A stretch of DNA of 9,625 bases from the NCBI GenBank assembly GCA_025455535.1, contig JALOMM010000123.1:1-9625 (forward strand), in the 5' to 3' direction. Position numbers and translations under genes: made by a program. Positions 1-6,025 of the stretch are shown here, piece by piece (position 1 is the first letter of the stretch; every line of letters starts with the position of its first letter). Origin of the DNA: Bacteroidales bacterium. Its GTDB lineage: Bacteria; Bacteroidota; Bacteroidia; Bacteroidales; VadinHA17. The notes beneath the pieces were generated by a model. That model was not told the origin of the DNA, ran no database searches, and saw nothing but the letters and a program-made list of their open reading frames with translations.

Positions 1-2
1 GC

Positions 3-323
3 TGTGCCTCGTCCGGATCCGCCTTCGCCCCCCTGAGAGACAAGGTGGTACTGAATATCGTCGACGGCATAAAGGGATGTTTCAACGGCGGCCCGGGAGC
101 CAATCCCCAGTTCTTCTGCGACTATCATACCATCATTACCGGTACCGACCCGGTAGCGGTTGACAGGATAGGATATGACATTGTCCTTGCCAAACGTATC
201 GCCGAGGGGCTGCAGAAAGAGGGGGCTGCCTCTGCTCTTAACTTCATGGCAATGGCCGAGAAACTCGCCCTCGGCGTGGCTGACAGGGAGAAGATAGACC
301 TGGTGGAGGTTGCATTTGGATAG
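3..323 (+). CDS. DUF362 domain protein, C-terminal part (5' end outside window)
   Basis: The frame is open from the window edge, so this is the last ~106 codons of a longer gene; the GTG at 45 is an internal valine and not the real start. The visible part has the DUF362 C-terminal features: an 'IVDGIKGCFNGGPGANP' stretch followed by 'IITGTDPVAVDRIGYDIV', where the TDPVAxD segment is the family hallmark. DUF362 proteins are poorly characterised; many carry ferredoxin-like clusters or Tat signals, but any such part would lie upstream and cannot be seen here. The stop at 321-323 lies 23 bp before the DUF6599 gene, so the two are probably co-transcribed. I am fairly sure of the family; the reaction is unknown. 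Confidence 0.8.
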   Translation, partial: CASSGSAFAPLRDKVVLNIVDGIKGCFNGGPGANPQFFCDYHTIITGTDPVAVDRIGYDIVLAKRIAEGLQKEGAASALNFMAMAEKLALGVADREKIDLVEVAFG

Positions 324-346
324 ACGAAATTATTTTCTGACTGAAT

Positions 347-1144
347 ATGTCACTTAAAACCGTCAAATTATATGTTGTCATTTTTTCGATGACCCTCCAG
401 GGTTTCAGCCAGGGAGAATCATCCATACCATCACTGTCAGGATTGACAGACTGTGATATAAAAGTCACCCGGACCTTCAGCGAGAGTTCTTTATACGGAT
501 ATATAAACGGGGGTGCGGAGCTCTATCTCGAGTACGGCTTTGACACACTCGTTGTATCAGAACTGCACGGCGGAGGAAGCGACATAAGTGTGGAGATTTA
601 CCGCATGAAGGATGATGAAGCGGCCTTCGGGATCTTCTCGGTGTCACGCTTCAGGTGCAACGGCGGGCCAAAGCTGACTGACCACATGTGCCGGTCAGCA
701 TACCAGCTGCAGTTTTGCAAGGGGCCGTTCTATGTAAGCATCATTAATGACACCGGCAACGAGGCTGACATCAGGCTCAGCAATGAGATCACCATGTACC
801 TTCTGGAGCGAATCGCTGACCCACCCTTCAGTCCTGATAAATTCTTTGCCGCAGGGGTGAACGAGGAGGCGATGAAGAGCGCGGTGCTTGTCAGGGGTCC
901 GCTGGGTGTTTTTAACGGTATACCCACTCTCTCAGATATTCTGGGTGAGGAAACAGGATACAGCGCACTCATAGTAAGGGAGGAAAGCAAAACCATTGCG
1001 TCAATGCGGTTTGTGTCAGATACGCTGGCAGCCGGATTCGTGCAATCAAATGTAAGGGGAATGCCGGCTGACAGCATGGTAACAAGCAGTAAATCAAACG
1101 TTTCATTCATTTCTCCGCAACATATCATGCTGACTATTGAATGA
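347..1144 (+). CDS. DUF6599 family exported protein
   Basis: This 265-residue protein has an N-terminal hydrophobic segment (about residues 5-21, ending in GFSQ), which fits a Sec signal peptide with cleavage after Q22; no lipobox cysteine is present. Residues 50-65 (YGYINGGAELYLEYGF) followed by 'ISVEIYRMKDDEAAFGIFS' match the conserved core I know from DUF6599: a DYINGGAELYL motif, then a VEIYdM/AFGvyS motif. The function of the family is unknown. The gene follows a DUF362 gene by 23 bp on the same strand, so they probably form a two-gene unit. The ATG at 347 is chosen because it directly precedes the signal peptide. There is no visible Shine-Dalgarno sequence, as is usual in Bacteroidota. 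Confidence 0.8.
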   Translation: MSLKTVKLYVVIFSMTLQGFSQGESSIPSLSGLTDCDIKVTRTFSESSLYGYINGGAELYLEYGFDTLVVSELHGGGSDISVEIYRMKDDEAAFGIFSVSRFRCNGGPKLTDHMCRSAYQLQFCKGPFYVSIINDTGNEADIRLSNEITMYLLERIADPPFSPDKFFAAGVNEEAMKSAVLVRGPLGVFNGIPTLSDILGEETGYSALIVREESKTIASMRFVSDTLAAGFVQSNVRGMPADSMVTSSKSNVSFISPQHIMLTIE

Positions 1145-1169
1145 TCGTTTCATATAATTATTATTTTTG
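1137..1169 (+). promoter_or_regulatory. Bacteroidota-type promoter for trxB
   Basis: TATTTTTG at 1162-1169 matches the TAnnTTTG -7 box. A TTG at 1137-1139 lies 22 bp upstream in the position expected for the -33 element. Transcription would start near 1175, leaving a leader of about 20 nt before the ATG at 1195. The TTG overlaps the last codons of the DUF6599 gene. Predicted from motif only. Confidence 0.55.
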
Positions 1170-1194
1170 ACGTCACAATTGAGATAACAACCAC

Positions 1195-2190
1195 ATGCAG
1201 TTTTTCAAACCACTCGAGACAGGCAGCAAGGAAGAGAAGCCTGTCGCCACCGCTTCCGAGAGAGTTAAGTGTCTTATTGTCGGTTCAGGGCCGGCAGGTT
1301 ATACTGCGGCCATCTATGCCGCAAGGGCTAACCTGCACCCGGTATTGTACACCGGACTGCAGCAGGGGGGGCAGCTGACCACGACCACCGAGGTTGAAAA
1401 CTTCCCGGGCTATCCTGACGGTGTCACCGGTCCCGAGATGATGGAAGACCTGCGCAAGCAGGCTGAAAGGTTTGGCACTGACATCCGTTTCGGCATAGCC
1501 ACTGCGTCAGACTTCTCAGGCAAGCCCCTTAAAGTCATCTTTGACAACACAACGGAGATAATGGCTGACGTGGTCATCATCTCCACCGGGGCGACAGCCA
1601 AATACCTGGGTATCCCTGCCGAGACAAAATATGCAGGGATGGGGGTGTCTGCCTGCGCCACGTGCGACGGCTTCTTCTATCGCGGCAAGGATGTGGCGGT
1701 GGTAGGAGGGGGCGATACGGCATGTGAAGAGGCTTCCTATCTCGCCGGGCTCTGCAACAAGGTTTACATGATCGTCAGGAGGGATGTCCTGAGAGCCAGC
1801 AAGGCGATGCAGCACAGGGTGATGAACGCCCCGAATATTGAGATCCTGTGGAAGTGCCAGGCGGAAGACCTCTTCGGTACCAACGGCGTTGAAGGAGCGA
1901 CGATAATACGCCATAAAGGGACCCCTGAGGAGGAGAAGTTTAACATTAATATAGACGGTTTTTTCCTGGCAATAGGGCATACACCTAATTCAGATGTATT
2001 CAAACCGTGGGTGGAGACTGACGAGACCGGATATATAGTTACCGAGCCGGATTCAACGCGCACGAGGGTGCCGGGGGTCTTTGCCGCCGGTGACGTGATG
2101 GATCATGTCTACCGCCAGGCTGTCACTGCCGCCGGCAGCGGCTGCAAGGCTGCCATCGACGCCGAAAGATATCTTGCAGAACAATCATAA
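1195..2190 (+). CDS. trxB: thioredoxin-disulfide reductase
   Basis: This FAD- and NADPH-dependent flavoenzyme of the cytosol reduces oxidised thioredoxin. Seen in the 331 residues: the FAD-binding GSGPAG at 30-35, 'GGQLTTTTEVENFPGYP' shortly after, the redox-active CATC (C154/C157) in 'SACATCDGFFY', the NADPH-binding GGGDTA at 171-176, and the second FAD motif GVFAAGD (GD at 299-300) followed by 'YRQAVTAAGSGCKAA'. This is the low-molecular-weight bacterial TrxB layout, and every key residue is present. The N-terminus carries about 23 extra residues before the flavin-binding strand. No in-frame ATG lies closer to the domain, so the ATG at 1195 is kept. It has its own predicted promoter and is followed after 13 bp by the SRPBCC gene. 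No thioredoxin gene is in the window. Confidence 0.96.
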   Translation: MQFFKPLETGSKEEKPVATASERVKCLIVGSGPAGYTAAIYAARANLHPVLYTGLQQGGQLTTTTEVENFPGYPDGVTGPEMMEDLRKQAERFGTDIRFGIATASDFSGKPLKVIFDNTTEIMADVVIISTGATAKYLGIPAETKYAGMGVSACATCDGFFYRGKDVAVVGGGDTACEEASYLAGLCNKVYMIVRRDVLRASKAMQHRVMNAPNIEILWKCQAEDLFGTNGVEGATIIRHKGTPEEEKFNINIDGFFLAIGHTPNSDVFKPWVETDETGYIVTEPDSTRTRVPGVFAAGDVMDHVYRQAVTAAGSGCKAAIDAERYLAEQS

Positions 2191-2203
2191 CCTTACGTTA
2201 CCA

Positions 2204-2590
2204 ATGCGCAACTTCAAGAAAACCTTCCATATCAACGCCGAGCCTTCTGACATATATGCGGCCCTGACAAATCCCTATACAATCGAACTCTGGTCAGGTT
2301 ATCCGGCTACGATGCCGGCAGAACCGGGTGAGGAGTTCCAGATGTGGAACGGTGACATCTGCGGGAAGATTATAGAGTTTGTTCCCGACCGTAAGGTGGT
2401 TCAGGAGTGGTACTTCGGGGATAATGACGTAAAGTCGATAGTGACCATCTCGATATCAGGCAAGGATGGTAATTCAAATGTGATTGTGGAACACACAAAC
2501 ATACCGGCAGGCGATTATGAAAATATTGCCGAGGGATGGAATGAATACTATATGGGAGCTATAAGACGCTTCTACAACCCCAACTTCTGA
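2204..2590 (+). CDS. SRPBCC / AHSA1-like domain protein
   Basis: The protein is 128 residues from the ATG at 2204. The open frame extends back to 2105, but that part lies inside trxB, and the START-like fold clearly begins at MRNFKKTFHINAEPSDIYAA, the usual first strand and helix of the family. Further signs are 'GEEFQMWNGDICGKIIEFVPDRKVVQEWYF', split here only for description, and the C-terminal helix 'EGWNEYYMGAIRRFY' (about 110-124), which matches the GW..y...l pattern of AHSA1 (Aha1 C-terminal-like) proteins. The fold binds hydrophobic ligands in a cavity; the ligand cannot be told from sequence. It lies 13 bp after trxB and is probably co-transcribed with it. Its 3' end overlaps the convergent TorD-like gene by 19 bp. 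Confidence 0.85.
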   Translation: MRNFKKTFHINAEPSDIYAALTNPYTIELWSGYPATMPAEPGEEFQMWNGDICGKIIEFVPDRKVVQEWYFGDNDVKSIVTISISGKDGNSNVIVEHTNIPAGDYENIAEGWNEYYMGAIRRFYNPNF

Positions 2591-3240
2591 TTACGGAGTA
2601 TCTCTTTCACATCTTCGAGACTGCCGATTATCAGTCCTGATATACCGGTATAGCACTTCGTGACCGATTTCTCAGAAACCGTTTCGGCCCATCGCGGAAG
2701 CCATACGAGCATCTCATCGGTGATGAAAGCCAGAAGATCATTTCTTATCATCGCCTTGATCTCATAGTCGTCCTCCGTCAGATATTTTTCAATCATCAGG
2801 TTTATGAAAAGAAGCTGTATCCCAAGATGGTCGGCCTGCAAATTACACTCCTCCTCACGGCTGTATCCGTATCTTTTGTAAAGCAGTTCAAGCTGTTCCC
2901 GATAATAAGAAGGATCGGTGCCATTGCTGAACCACCGTGATGCCTCGGGAAAGGCTGTCGGGCTCTTGTCTTCGGAGAGGAGAGCATTGTAATTTGCACT
3001 TACGGTAACGGTGCAGGTTGACTTGTACTGACACGGTGATTTGAGCAGCCGACTGGCTTTTTCATATTCCCTGTTGCTGGTGTCAACAGGCAGATTCCGC
3101 AGTAACCCGCTGTCACATACATGCGGCAGGGAGCTCTCTGCAGGTGAGAGGGAAATCGATCCGCCAAGAAAAATAAAGAGTGCAGTGTAAGCCTGCAAAA
3201 TTTCGTCAGGTGTGGATATGCCGTTAAGATTGCTGATCAT
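2572..3240 (-). CDS. TorD/DmsD-like molybdoenzyme chaperone
   Basis: This 222-residue, mostly helical protein has no signal peptide. The central 'ADHLGIQLLFINLMIEKYL' (D137, H138) and the later 'FITDEMLVWLPRWAETV' (W180, P182, W184) match the TorD/DmsD/NarJ family pattern of DHLxxELxFM followed by HLxxWlpxFa. Such cytosolic chaperones bind the Tat signal and the apo form of a molybdopterin oxidoreductase before cofactor insertion. The N-terminal half (helix 'ILQAYTALFIFLG', residues 14-26) is poorly conserved, and the middle contains several cysteines (C42, C70, C76, C132). No molybdoenzyme gene is in the window, so the partner is unknown. ATG 3240 is the first start in frame. It is convergent with the SRPBCC gene, with a 19 bp overlap. 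Family call fairly good; substrate unknown. Confidence 0.72.
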   Translation of the reverse strand: MISNLNGISTPDEILQAYTALFIFLGGSISLSPAESSLPHVCDSGLLRNLPVDTSNREYEKASRLLKSPCQYKSTCTVTVSANYNALLSEDKSPTAFPEASRWFSNGTDPSYYREQLELLYKRYGYSREEECNLQADHLGIQLLFINLMIEKYLTEDDYEIKAMIRNDLLAFITDEMLVWLPRWAETVSEKSVTKCYTGISGLIIGSLEDVKEILRNQKLGL

Positions 3241-3255
3241 CAGTATTTAAGTGTG

Positions 3256-3274
3256 AGATGTAGAAAAAACATCT
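3256..3274. repeat. short inverted repeat in the divergent intergenic region
   Basis: AGATGT at 3256-3261 is complemented by ACATCT at 3269-3274 across a 7 nt A-rich spacer. It lies 16 bp upstream of the TorD-like gene start and between two divergent genes, so it could be an operator. With only 6 bp arms it could also be chance. Confidence 0.25.
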
Positions 3275-3352
3275 GTATGCAAAAAATGTTCAGACCAGCA
3301 TTCACTTGGTACAGTATTTGCGGCTTATAAGAGCTACCAAAGACAGAGCTAT

Positions 3353-3718
3353 ATGTCCAGAACTGTTTGGATTACAGCAGTTTTAATGCTGCTGACAGGA
3401 TTCAGCTGTGAAAAGCTGGAAATAAGCGGAGATGTGCCTGAATGTGTCAGACGGATGGCTAAGTCACTGAGCAGGGAGGAGGTGAGGAACCCTCCGGCAA
3501 TGATCGTTGAGTGGACCATCGCGTCGGGGGAGAAGTATTATTATGTCCCGCCCTACTGTTGTGACATGTACAGCGCACTGTATGATTCGGAGTGCAATCT
3601 CATCTGTGCGCCTGACGGCGGTTTTACAGGTGGCGGTGACGGCCGCTGCCCCTCAGAGATCATCAGTAACATCGAGTCAACCCGGATCATATGGGAGGAC
3701 GAGAGGGAGCGGAAGTGA
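3353..3718 (+). CDS. DUF6970-type cysteine-rich lipoprotein
   Basis: This 121-residue protein has an N-terminal signal sequence ending in TGFSC, so C19 is the likely lipidated cysteine and the mature protein would be membrane-anchored. The mature part has further cysteines at 31, 69, 70, 81, 85 and 99. The core 'YYYVPPYCCDMYSALYDSE', then 'CNLICAPDGGFTGGGDGRCP', matches a small Bacteroidota lipoprotein family that I know as DUF6970; its function is unknown. The cysteine pattern suggests disulfides or metal binding, which is inference. The protein has a charged C-terminal tail (WEDERERK). The ATG at 3353 is chosen because it directly precedes the signal peptide. The stop codon overlaps the first unit of an octamer repeat tract. 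Confidence 0.75.
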   Translation: MSRTVWITAVLMLLTGFSCEKLEISGDVPECVRRMAKSLSREEVRNPPAMIVEWTIASGEKYYYVPPYCCDMYSALYDSECNLICAPDGGFTGGGDGRCPSEIISNIESTRIIWEDERERK

Positions 3719-3780
3719 ATTATGGAGTTATTGGATTATTGAGTTGTTGAATTACTGAATCATTGAATCTTTGAATTCTT
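3717..3780 (+). repeat. eight imperfect tandem octamers (consensus GAATTATT)
   Basis: The 64 bp divide exactly into eight 8-bp units with no indel: first GAATTATG, then for example GAGTTATT, GGATTATT, GAATTACT and GAATCATT, last GAATTCTT. Every unit begins with G and most read GAnTnnTT. The tract starts inside the stop codon of the DUF6970 gene (TGA 3716-3718) and fills most of the gap before the DUF4252 pseudogene. No hairpin or gene is visible in the gap. Confidence 0.85.
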
Positions 3781-3800
3781 AAGTGGGAGGATTGATAATC

Positions 3801-4264
3801 TCATTGTTTCACCTTATCGAGATCCTCCAGTCCCTCAATACCGATGTTGTCTGACAGGCTGGCTATCGTCTTCAGATCGAGATCACCCGTTATGGATACC
3901 ACAGAGCTGCCATCACCTCCTGTTATCATCAACAGTTCAGCTATTTTTCCGTTGACCTCACGTATCATAAACCTTATCTCGTCATTCTGTTCCTTCACCG
4001 TCATCAGCTCCTCATAGCCGGAGGCATTAAGCTTTTTCTGCAGCTCTCCTATAAAGTTAATCCCCGAAACATTGGCAGCACTGTCAACCGCGAGTATCCT
4101 GATCCCCCTTATCCTGCTGACGAGATTCTGAAACTCCTGATCCTCAGTGTCAATACGCCCTCCCTTCCGTTATATTTTTCAAACAGGTCGTCGACAGGAC
4201 TCTTCTGGCTGAACGATGGAAGCGAGAGTGCTGCTATGATGGATATGAGTACTAGTTTTTTCAT
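3801..4264 (-). pseudogene. DUF4252 gene broken by an internal out-of-frame deletion
   Basis: Reading from the ATG at 4264, the first frame gives a signal peptide and mature start (MKKLVLISIIAALSLPSFSQ, then KSPVDDLFEKYNGREG) that closely parallels the intact DUF4252 protein at 5373-5885. After codon GREG (about 4157) this frame runs into a TAA within about 15 codons. A different frame picks up the homology at about 4154 (DTEDQEFQNLVSRIRGIRIL) and continues through GYEELMTVKEQ to the stop at 3801. In the intact paralogue GKDG and the matching LDDDPDL are separated by about 16 residues, so roughly 16 codons plus a frame-changing remainder are missing around 4150-4157. It starts 9 bp after the anti-sigma gene and was probably the last gene of that operon. 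A reinitiated 67-residue fragment from ATG 4004 is possible but unlikely to work. Confidence 0.82.
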
Positions 4265-4273
4265 GACCCTGAT

Positions 4274-4843
4274 TTATTTATTTTCATTCCCTGTTGTCTT
4301 TGGAGTATTCTCCAGGTTATTCAGATAGCGTAATCTGCCAAGGTTGTTGCCGACGGCGTCATTCAGCCTGCCGAGGTCTTTCATCGCAGACGGCGCGATA
4401 CTCAGGCTGCGCATTGAGCCAAGAGGCTCAGTACCGGCTTTCATGTTGCCGGAGACCATCGTGAGGATGCTTCTTACCTCGGCCATCGCCAGCTCCGGAT
4501 CGTCATAAGTGTCAGCCCAGTCGCGGGGCCGCATATTGTCAAAAATAAGATAGGACCCAATCAGCAGCGCCGCTACGGCAGCTACTGATATTCCATATCT
4601 GAGTGCGGGACCAAACCGGTATATTTTCTTCTCAGTGCGGGTGACAGCCACAAGGTTTTTGAAAAAGTCGTCTGAAGGTTCAGGAACGGTTGATGCATTA
4701 ACAGAGAGGTAATCCTTTTCGGTCTGAAAAAGATTCGATAAGGCAGGGTCAGAGAGATGTTCCCTCAGCTGAGCCTCCTCCTCTTCCGAGGTCTCACCCC
4801 TGAAGAACCTGTCAAGCAGTGCCTTTATCTGTTCCTGTTCCAT
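4274..4843 (-). CDS. putative membrane-anchored anti-sigma factor
   Basis: This 189-residue protein has one transmembrane segment (about residues 84-101, YGISVAAVAALLIGSYLI). The cytosolic N-terminus is short, acidic and helical, with 'LLDRFFRGETSEEEEAQLREHL' near residues 9-30; this FF.G.ts..E...l pattern is common at the N-terminus of Bacteroidota anti-sigma and sigma-associated proteins. The C-terminal part (102-189) would be periplasmic and has no recognised domain. Its start overlaps the end of the ECF sigma gene by 32 bp, which implies translational coupling and the usual sigma/anti-sigma partnership. I see no zinc-binding HxxxCxxC motif, so it is not a ZAS-type anti-sigma factor. The role is inferred mainly from topology and context. 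Confidence 0.65.
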   Translation of the reverse strand: MEQEQIKALLDRFFRGETSEEEEAQLREHLSDPALSNLFQTEKDYLSVNASTVPEPSDDFFKNLVAVTRTEKKIYRFGPALRYGISVAAVAALLIGSYLIFDNMRPRDWADTYDDPELAMAEVRSILTMVSGNMKAGTEPLGSMRSLSIAPSAMKDLGRLNDAVGNNLGRLRYLNNLENTPKTTGNENK

Positions 4844-5345
4844 AGCTGTATATCTTTTTCAATTCTTCTCTTACACTCTTCCTTGCCCTGGAGAGGGTTG
4901 TACGGAGTGTCTCCACGCTTGTCTGCATTACCACTGCTGCCTCCTCATAGCTGTATCCTTCCATGTCTCTCAGTATGACGGCGCTCCTGTAGGGTTCCTT
5001 CATCCTCTCCACGATGCCGGTAACCAGCGCGGCGGCCTCACGGCTGTCATGGTCGGTCACGGTCACATCGTCTGCCCTGCCGGTAATTATCACCGATCCA
5101 ATCTCCTCATGTGACATCTTACGGCGCTTCCTGAGCATGTCGATGCACATGTTTCTCGTGACTGTCGTTGCCCATGCGGCAGGGCTTGCATAGTTGCCGA
5201 GCCTCGTTCTATCCTCCCACAGTTTCATCATCACCTCCTGTACCGTGTCCTCAGCCTCTTCCCTGTTGTTCAGGAAGCGGAAGGCGAGAGCATAAAGCCT
5301 TCGCCCTTCCGGCAGAATCACTTTCCTGAACTCTTCGGGTGTCAT
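4812..5345 (-). CDS. ECF-type RNA polymerase sigma-70 factor
   Basis: The protein is 177 residues, normal for an ECF sigma factor. Region 2 covers about residues 14-78, with 'ALAFRFLNNREEAEDTVQEV' and 'ASPAAWATTVTRNMCIDMLRKRRK' corresponding to the core-binding and -10-recognition helices (the second is split here at about residue 60 in the fold). Region 4 covers about 105-160: 'VERMKEPYRSAVILRDMEG', then the helix-turn-helix 'SYEEAAVVMQTSVETLRTTL' and 'SRARKSVREELKK'. There is no extra C-terminal domain. The gene lies 27 bp after an intact DUF4252 gene and overlaps the putative anti-sigma gene by 32 bp. A TAnnTTTG box between it and the DUF4252 gene may give it its own promoter. Its target genes are unknown beyond likely autoregulation. 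Confidence 0.93.
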   Translation of the reverse strand: MTPEEFRKVILPEGRRLYALAFRFLNNREEAEDTVQEVMMKLWEDRTRLGNYASPAAWATTVTRNMCIDMLRKRRKMSHEEIGSVIITGRADDVTVTDHDSREAAALVTGIVERMKEPYRSAVILRDMEGYSYEEAAVVMQTSVETLRTTLSRARKSVREELKKIYSYGTGTDKGTA

Positions 5346-5364
5346 CTTCTCTTACAGTGCACCT

Positions 5365-5372
5365 CAAAGTTA
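5365..5372 (-). promoter_or_regulatory. -7 box of a possible internal promoter for the ECF sigma gene
   Basis: On the minus strand TAACTTTG (5372 to 5365) matches TAnnTTTG and begins directly after the stop codon of the upstream DUF4252 gene. It ends 19 bp before the sigma gene ATG at 5345. No good TTG element lies at the right distance upstream, so the promoter, if used, may be weak or need an activator. Confidence 0.4.
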
Positions 5373-5885
5373 TCATTTCCCTGATGATTCGAGAAGCTCA
5401 AGGCGGGCAAGACCCTCGCCGTGATTTTCGGAGAGGCGTTCGACATCGTCGCGTGTCAGGTTGCCCTTTATCTGTATCACCGCCTCGCTGTCGCCTGAGG
5501 CTATGATCAGCAGTTCCCTGACTGACCTTCCGGAGCTCCTTATCATGACGAGCACGTCGTCATCGGAGTCTTTCACAGAGATCAGCTCCTCATAGCCTCC
5601 CCGTCTGATGTCGCCCTTCAGTTCTGACATGAAGCTGTTGCCGCTGCCGGCATAGCCGCTCTCCCTGCTTACAATCCTCACTGAGGTGATCTTCTCATCC
5701 AGGTAAGCCAGGTCGGGATCATCGTCCAAGTTCTTAAGCAGCCCGAACAGGTTGCCGTTGATGATCACCGAGGTATAGCCGTCCTTCCCCGAGTAGGAGG
5801 CGAAGAAATCATCAAGGCTATCCTTCTGTGCATTGAGTGCCAAGGCCATCAGGGCCACCGTACATAATAAAACCATTCTTTTCAT
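5373..5885 (-). CDS. DUF4252 family exported protein
   Basis: This 170-residue protein begins with a Sec signal peptide (MKRMVLLCTVALMALALNAQ, probable cleavage after A19 or Q20). The mature part shows the DUF4252 layout: 'LDDFFASYSGKDGYTSVIIN' near residues 24-43, a 'KITSVRIVS' strand, 'GGYEELISVKDSDDDVLVMI' (97-115) and a C-terminal 'LLIIASGDSEAVIQIKGNLT' strand pair. These proteins are thought to act in the periplasm or outer membrane; their function is not established. They often sit beside ECF sigma/anti-sigma pairs in Bacteroidota, as here, so a role in the sensed envelope condition or as a regulon member is a reasonable inference. It is the first gene of the cluster and is upstream of the sigma gene; the second, broken copy is downstream of the anti-sigma gene. 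Confidence 0.85.
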   Translation of the reverse strand: MKRMVLLCTVALMALALNAQKDSLDDFFASYSGKDGYTSVIINGNLFGLLKNLDDDPDLAYLDEKITSVRIVSRESGYAGSGNSFMSELKGDIRRGGYEELISVKDSDDDVLVMIRSSGRSVRELLIIASGDSEAVIQIKGNLTRDDVERLSENHGEGLARLELLESSGK

Positions 5886-5906
5886 GACTGTCCGTTTTTA
5901 AGGTTT

Positions 5907-5921
5907 GAAGATTTAATCTTC
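5907..5921. repeat. perfect 15-bp palindrome upstream of the sigma cluster
   Basis: The plus strand reads GAAGATTTAATCTTC: 7-bp arms around one central base. It lies 21 bp upstream of the DUF4252 start codon (5885). It may be an operator for a dimeric regulator. If transcribed, it could form a 6-bp hairpin with a three-base loop at the 5' end of the mRNA. Confidence 0.5.
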
Positions 5922-5927
5922 TACTAT

Positions 5928-5953
5928 GACGAATAAGGATGAAAAACATTACA
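5928..5953 (-). promoter_or_regulatory. candidate ECF-type promoter of the DUF4252/sigma cluster
   Basis: On the minus strand TGTAAT (5953-5948) is followed after 16 bp by CGTC (5931-5928). This spacing and the CGTC -10 element resemble many ECF-dependent promoters (AAC-type -35, CGTC-type -10). Transcription would start near 5921, at the edge of the palindrome. No TAnnTTTG box is seen there, so autoregulation by the encoded sigma factor is plausible. Short motifs like these can occur by chance. Confidence 0.35.
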
Positions 5954-5962
5954 GGAATTGGG

Positions 5963-5997
5963 AAAATAAAAAATCCCTCTCCGGTGCGGAGAAGGAT
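5963..5997 (-). terminator. intrinsic terminator of the oxoamine synthase gene
   Basis: Stem arms at 5987-5997 and 5973-5983 pair over 11 positions with one mismatch around a three-base loop (5984-5986). On the minus strand the stem is followed by a T-rich run (5972-5963). It lies about 30 bp after the stop at 6026 and separates this gene from the sigma cluster downstream. Confidence 0.88.
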
Positions 5998-6025
5998 CTT
6001 ATAGAGAAAGAGTATTGTTAACCTT

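Noticed and set aside
730..1128. 132-codon minus-strand open frame opposite the DUF6599 gene
   Set aside because: It lies fully antisense to a convincing exported-protein gene, resembles no family and has a low-complexity Ser/Leu composition typical of a shadow frame.
1516..1980. 154-codon minus-strand open frame opposite trxB
   Set aside because: It overlaps the catalytic and NADPH-binding part of trxB. The composition is that of an antisense frame and no domain is recognisable.
2105..2203. 33-residue N-terminal extension of the SRPBCC protein from GTG 2105
   Set aside because: It is inside the trxB coding region in another frame. The fold starts at ATG 2204 after a normal 13-bp gap.
3507..3758. 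83-codon plus-strand frame overlapping the DUF6970 gene and the octamers
   Set aside because: It is an out-of-frame reading of the lipoprotein gene, with an Arg/Ser-rich composition and a tail made only of the repeat tract.
3717..3780. CRISPR-like array
   Set aside because: The units are contiguous octamers with no spacers and no cas genes are nearby.
3801..4004. Independent 67-residue gene
   Set aside because: It is the C-terminal part of a DUF4252 protein whose N-terminal part is found just upstream in another frame, so it is treated as part of a pseudogene.
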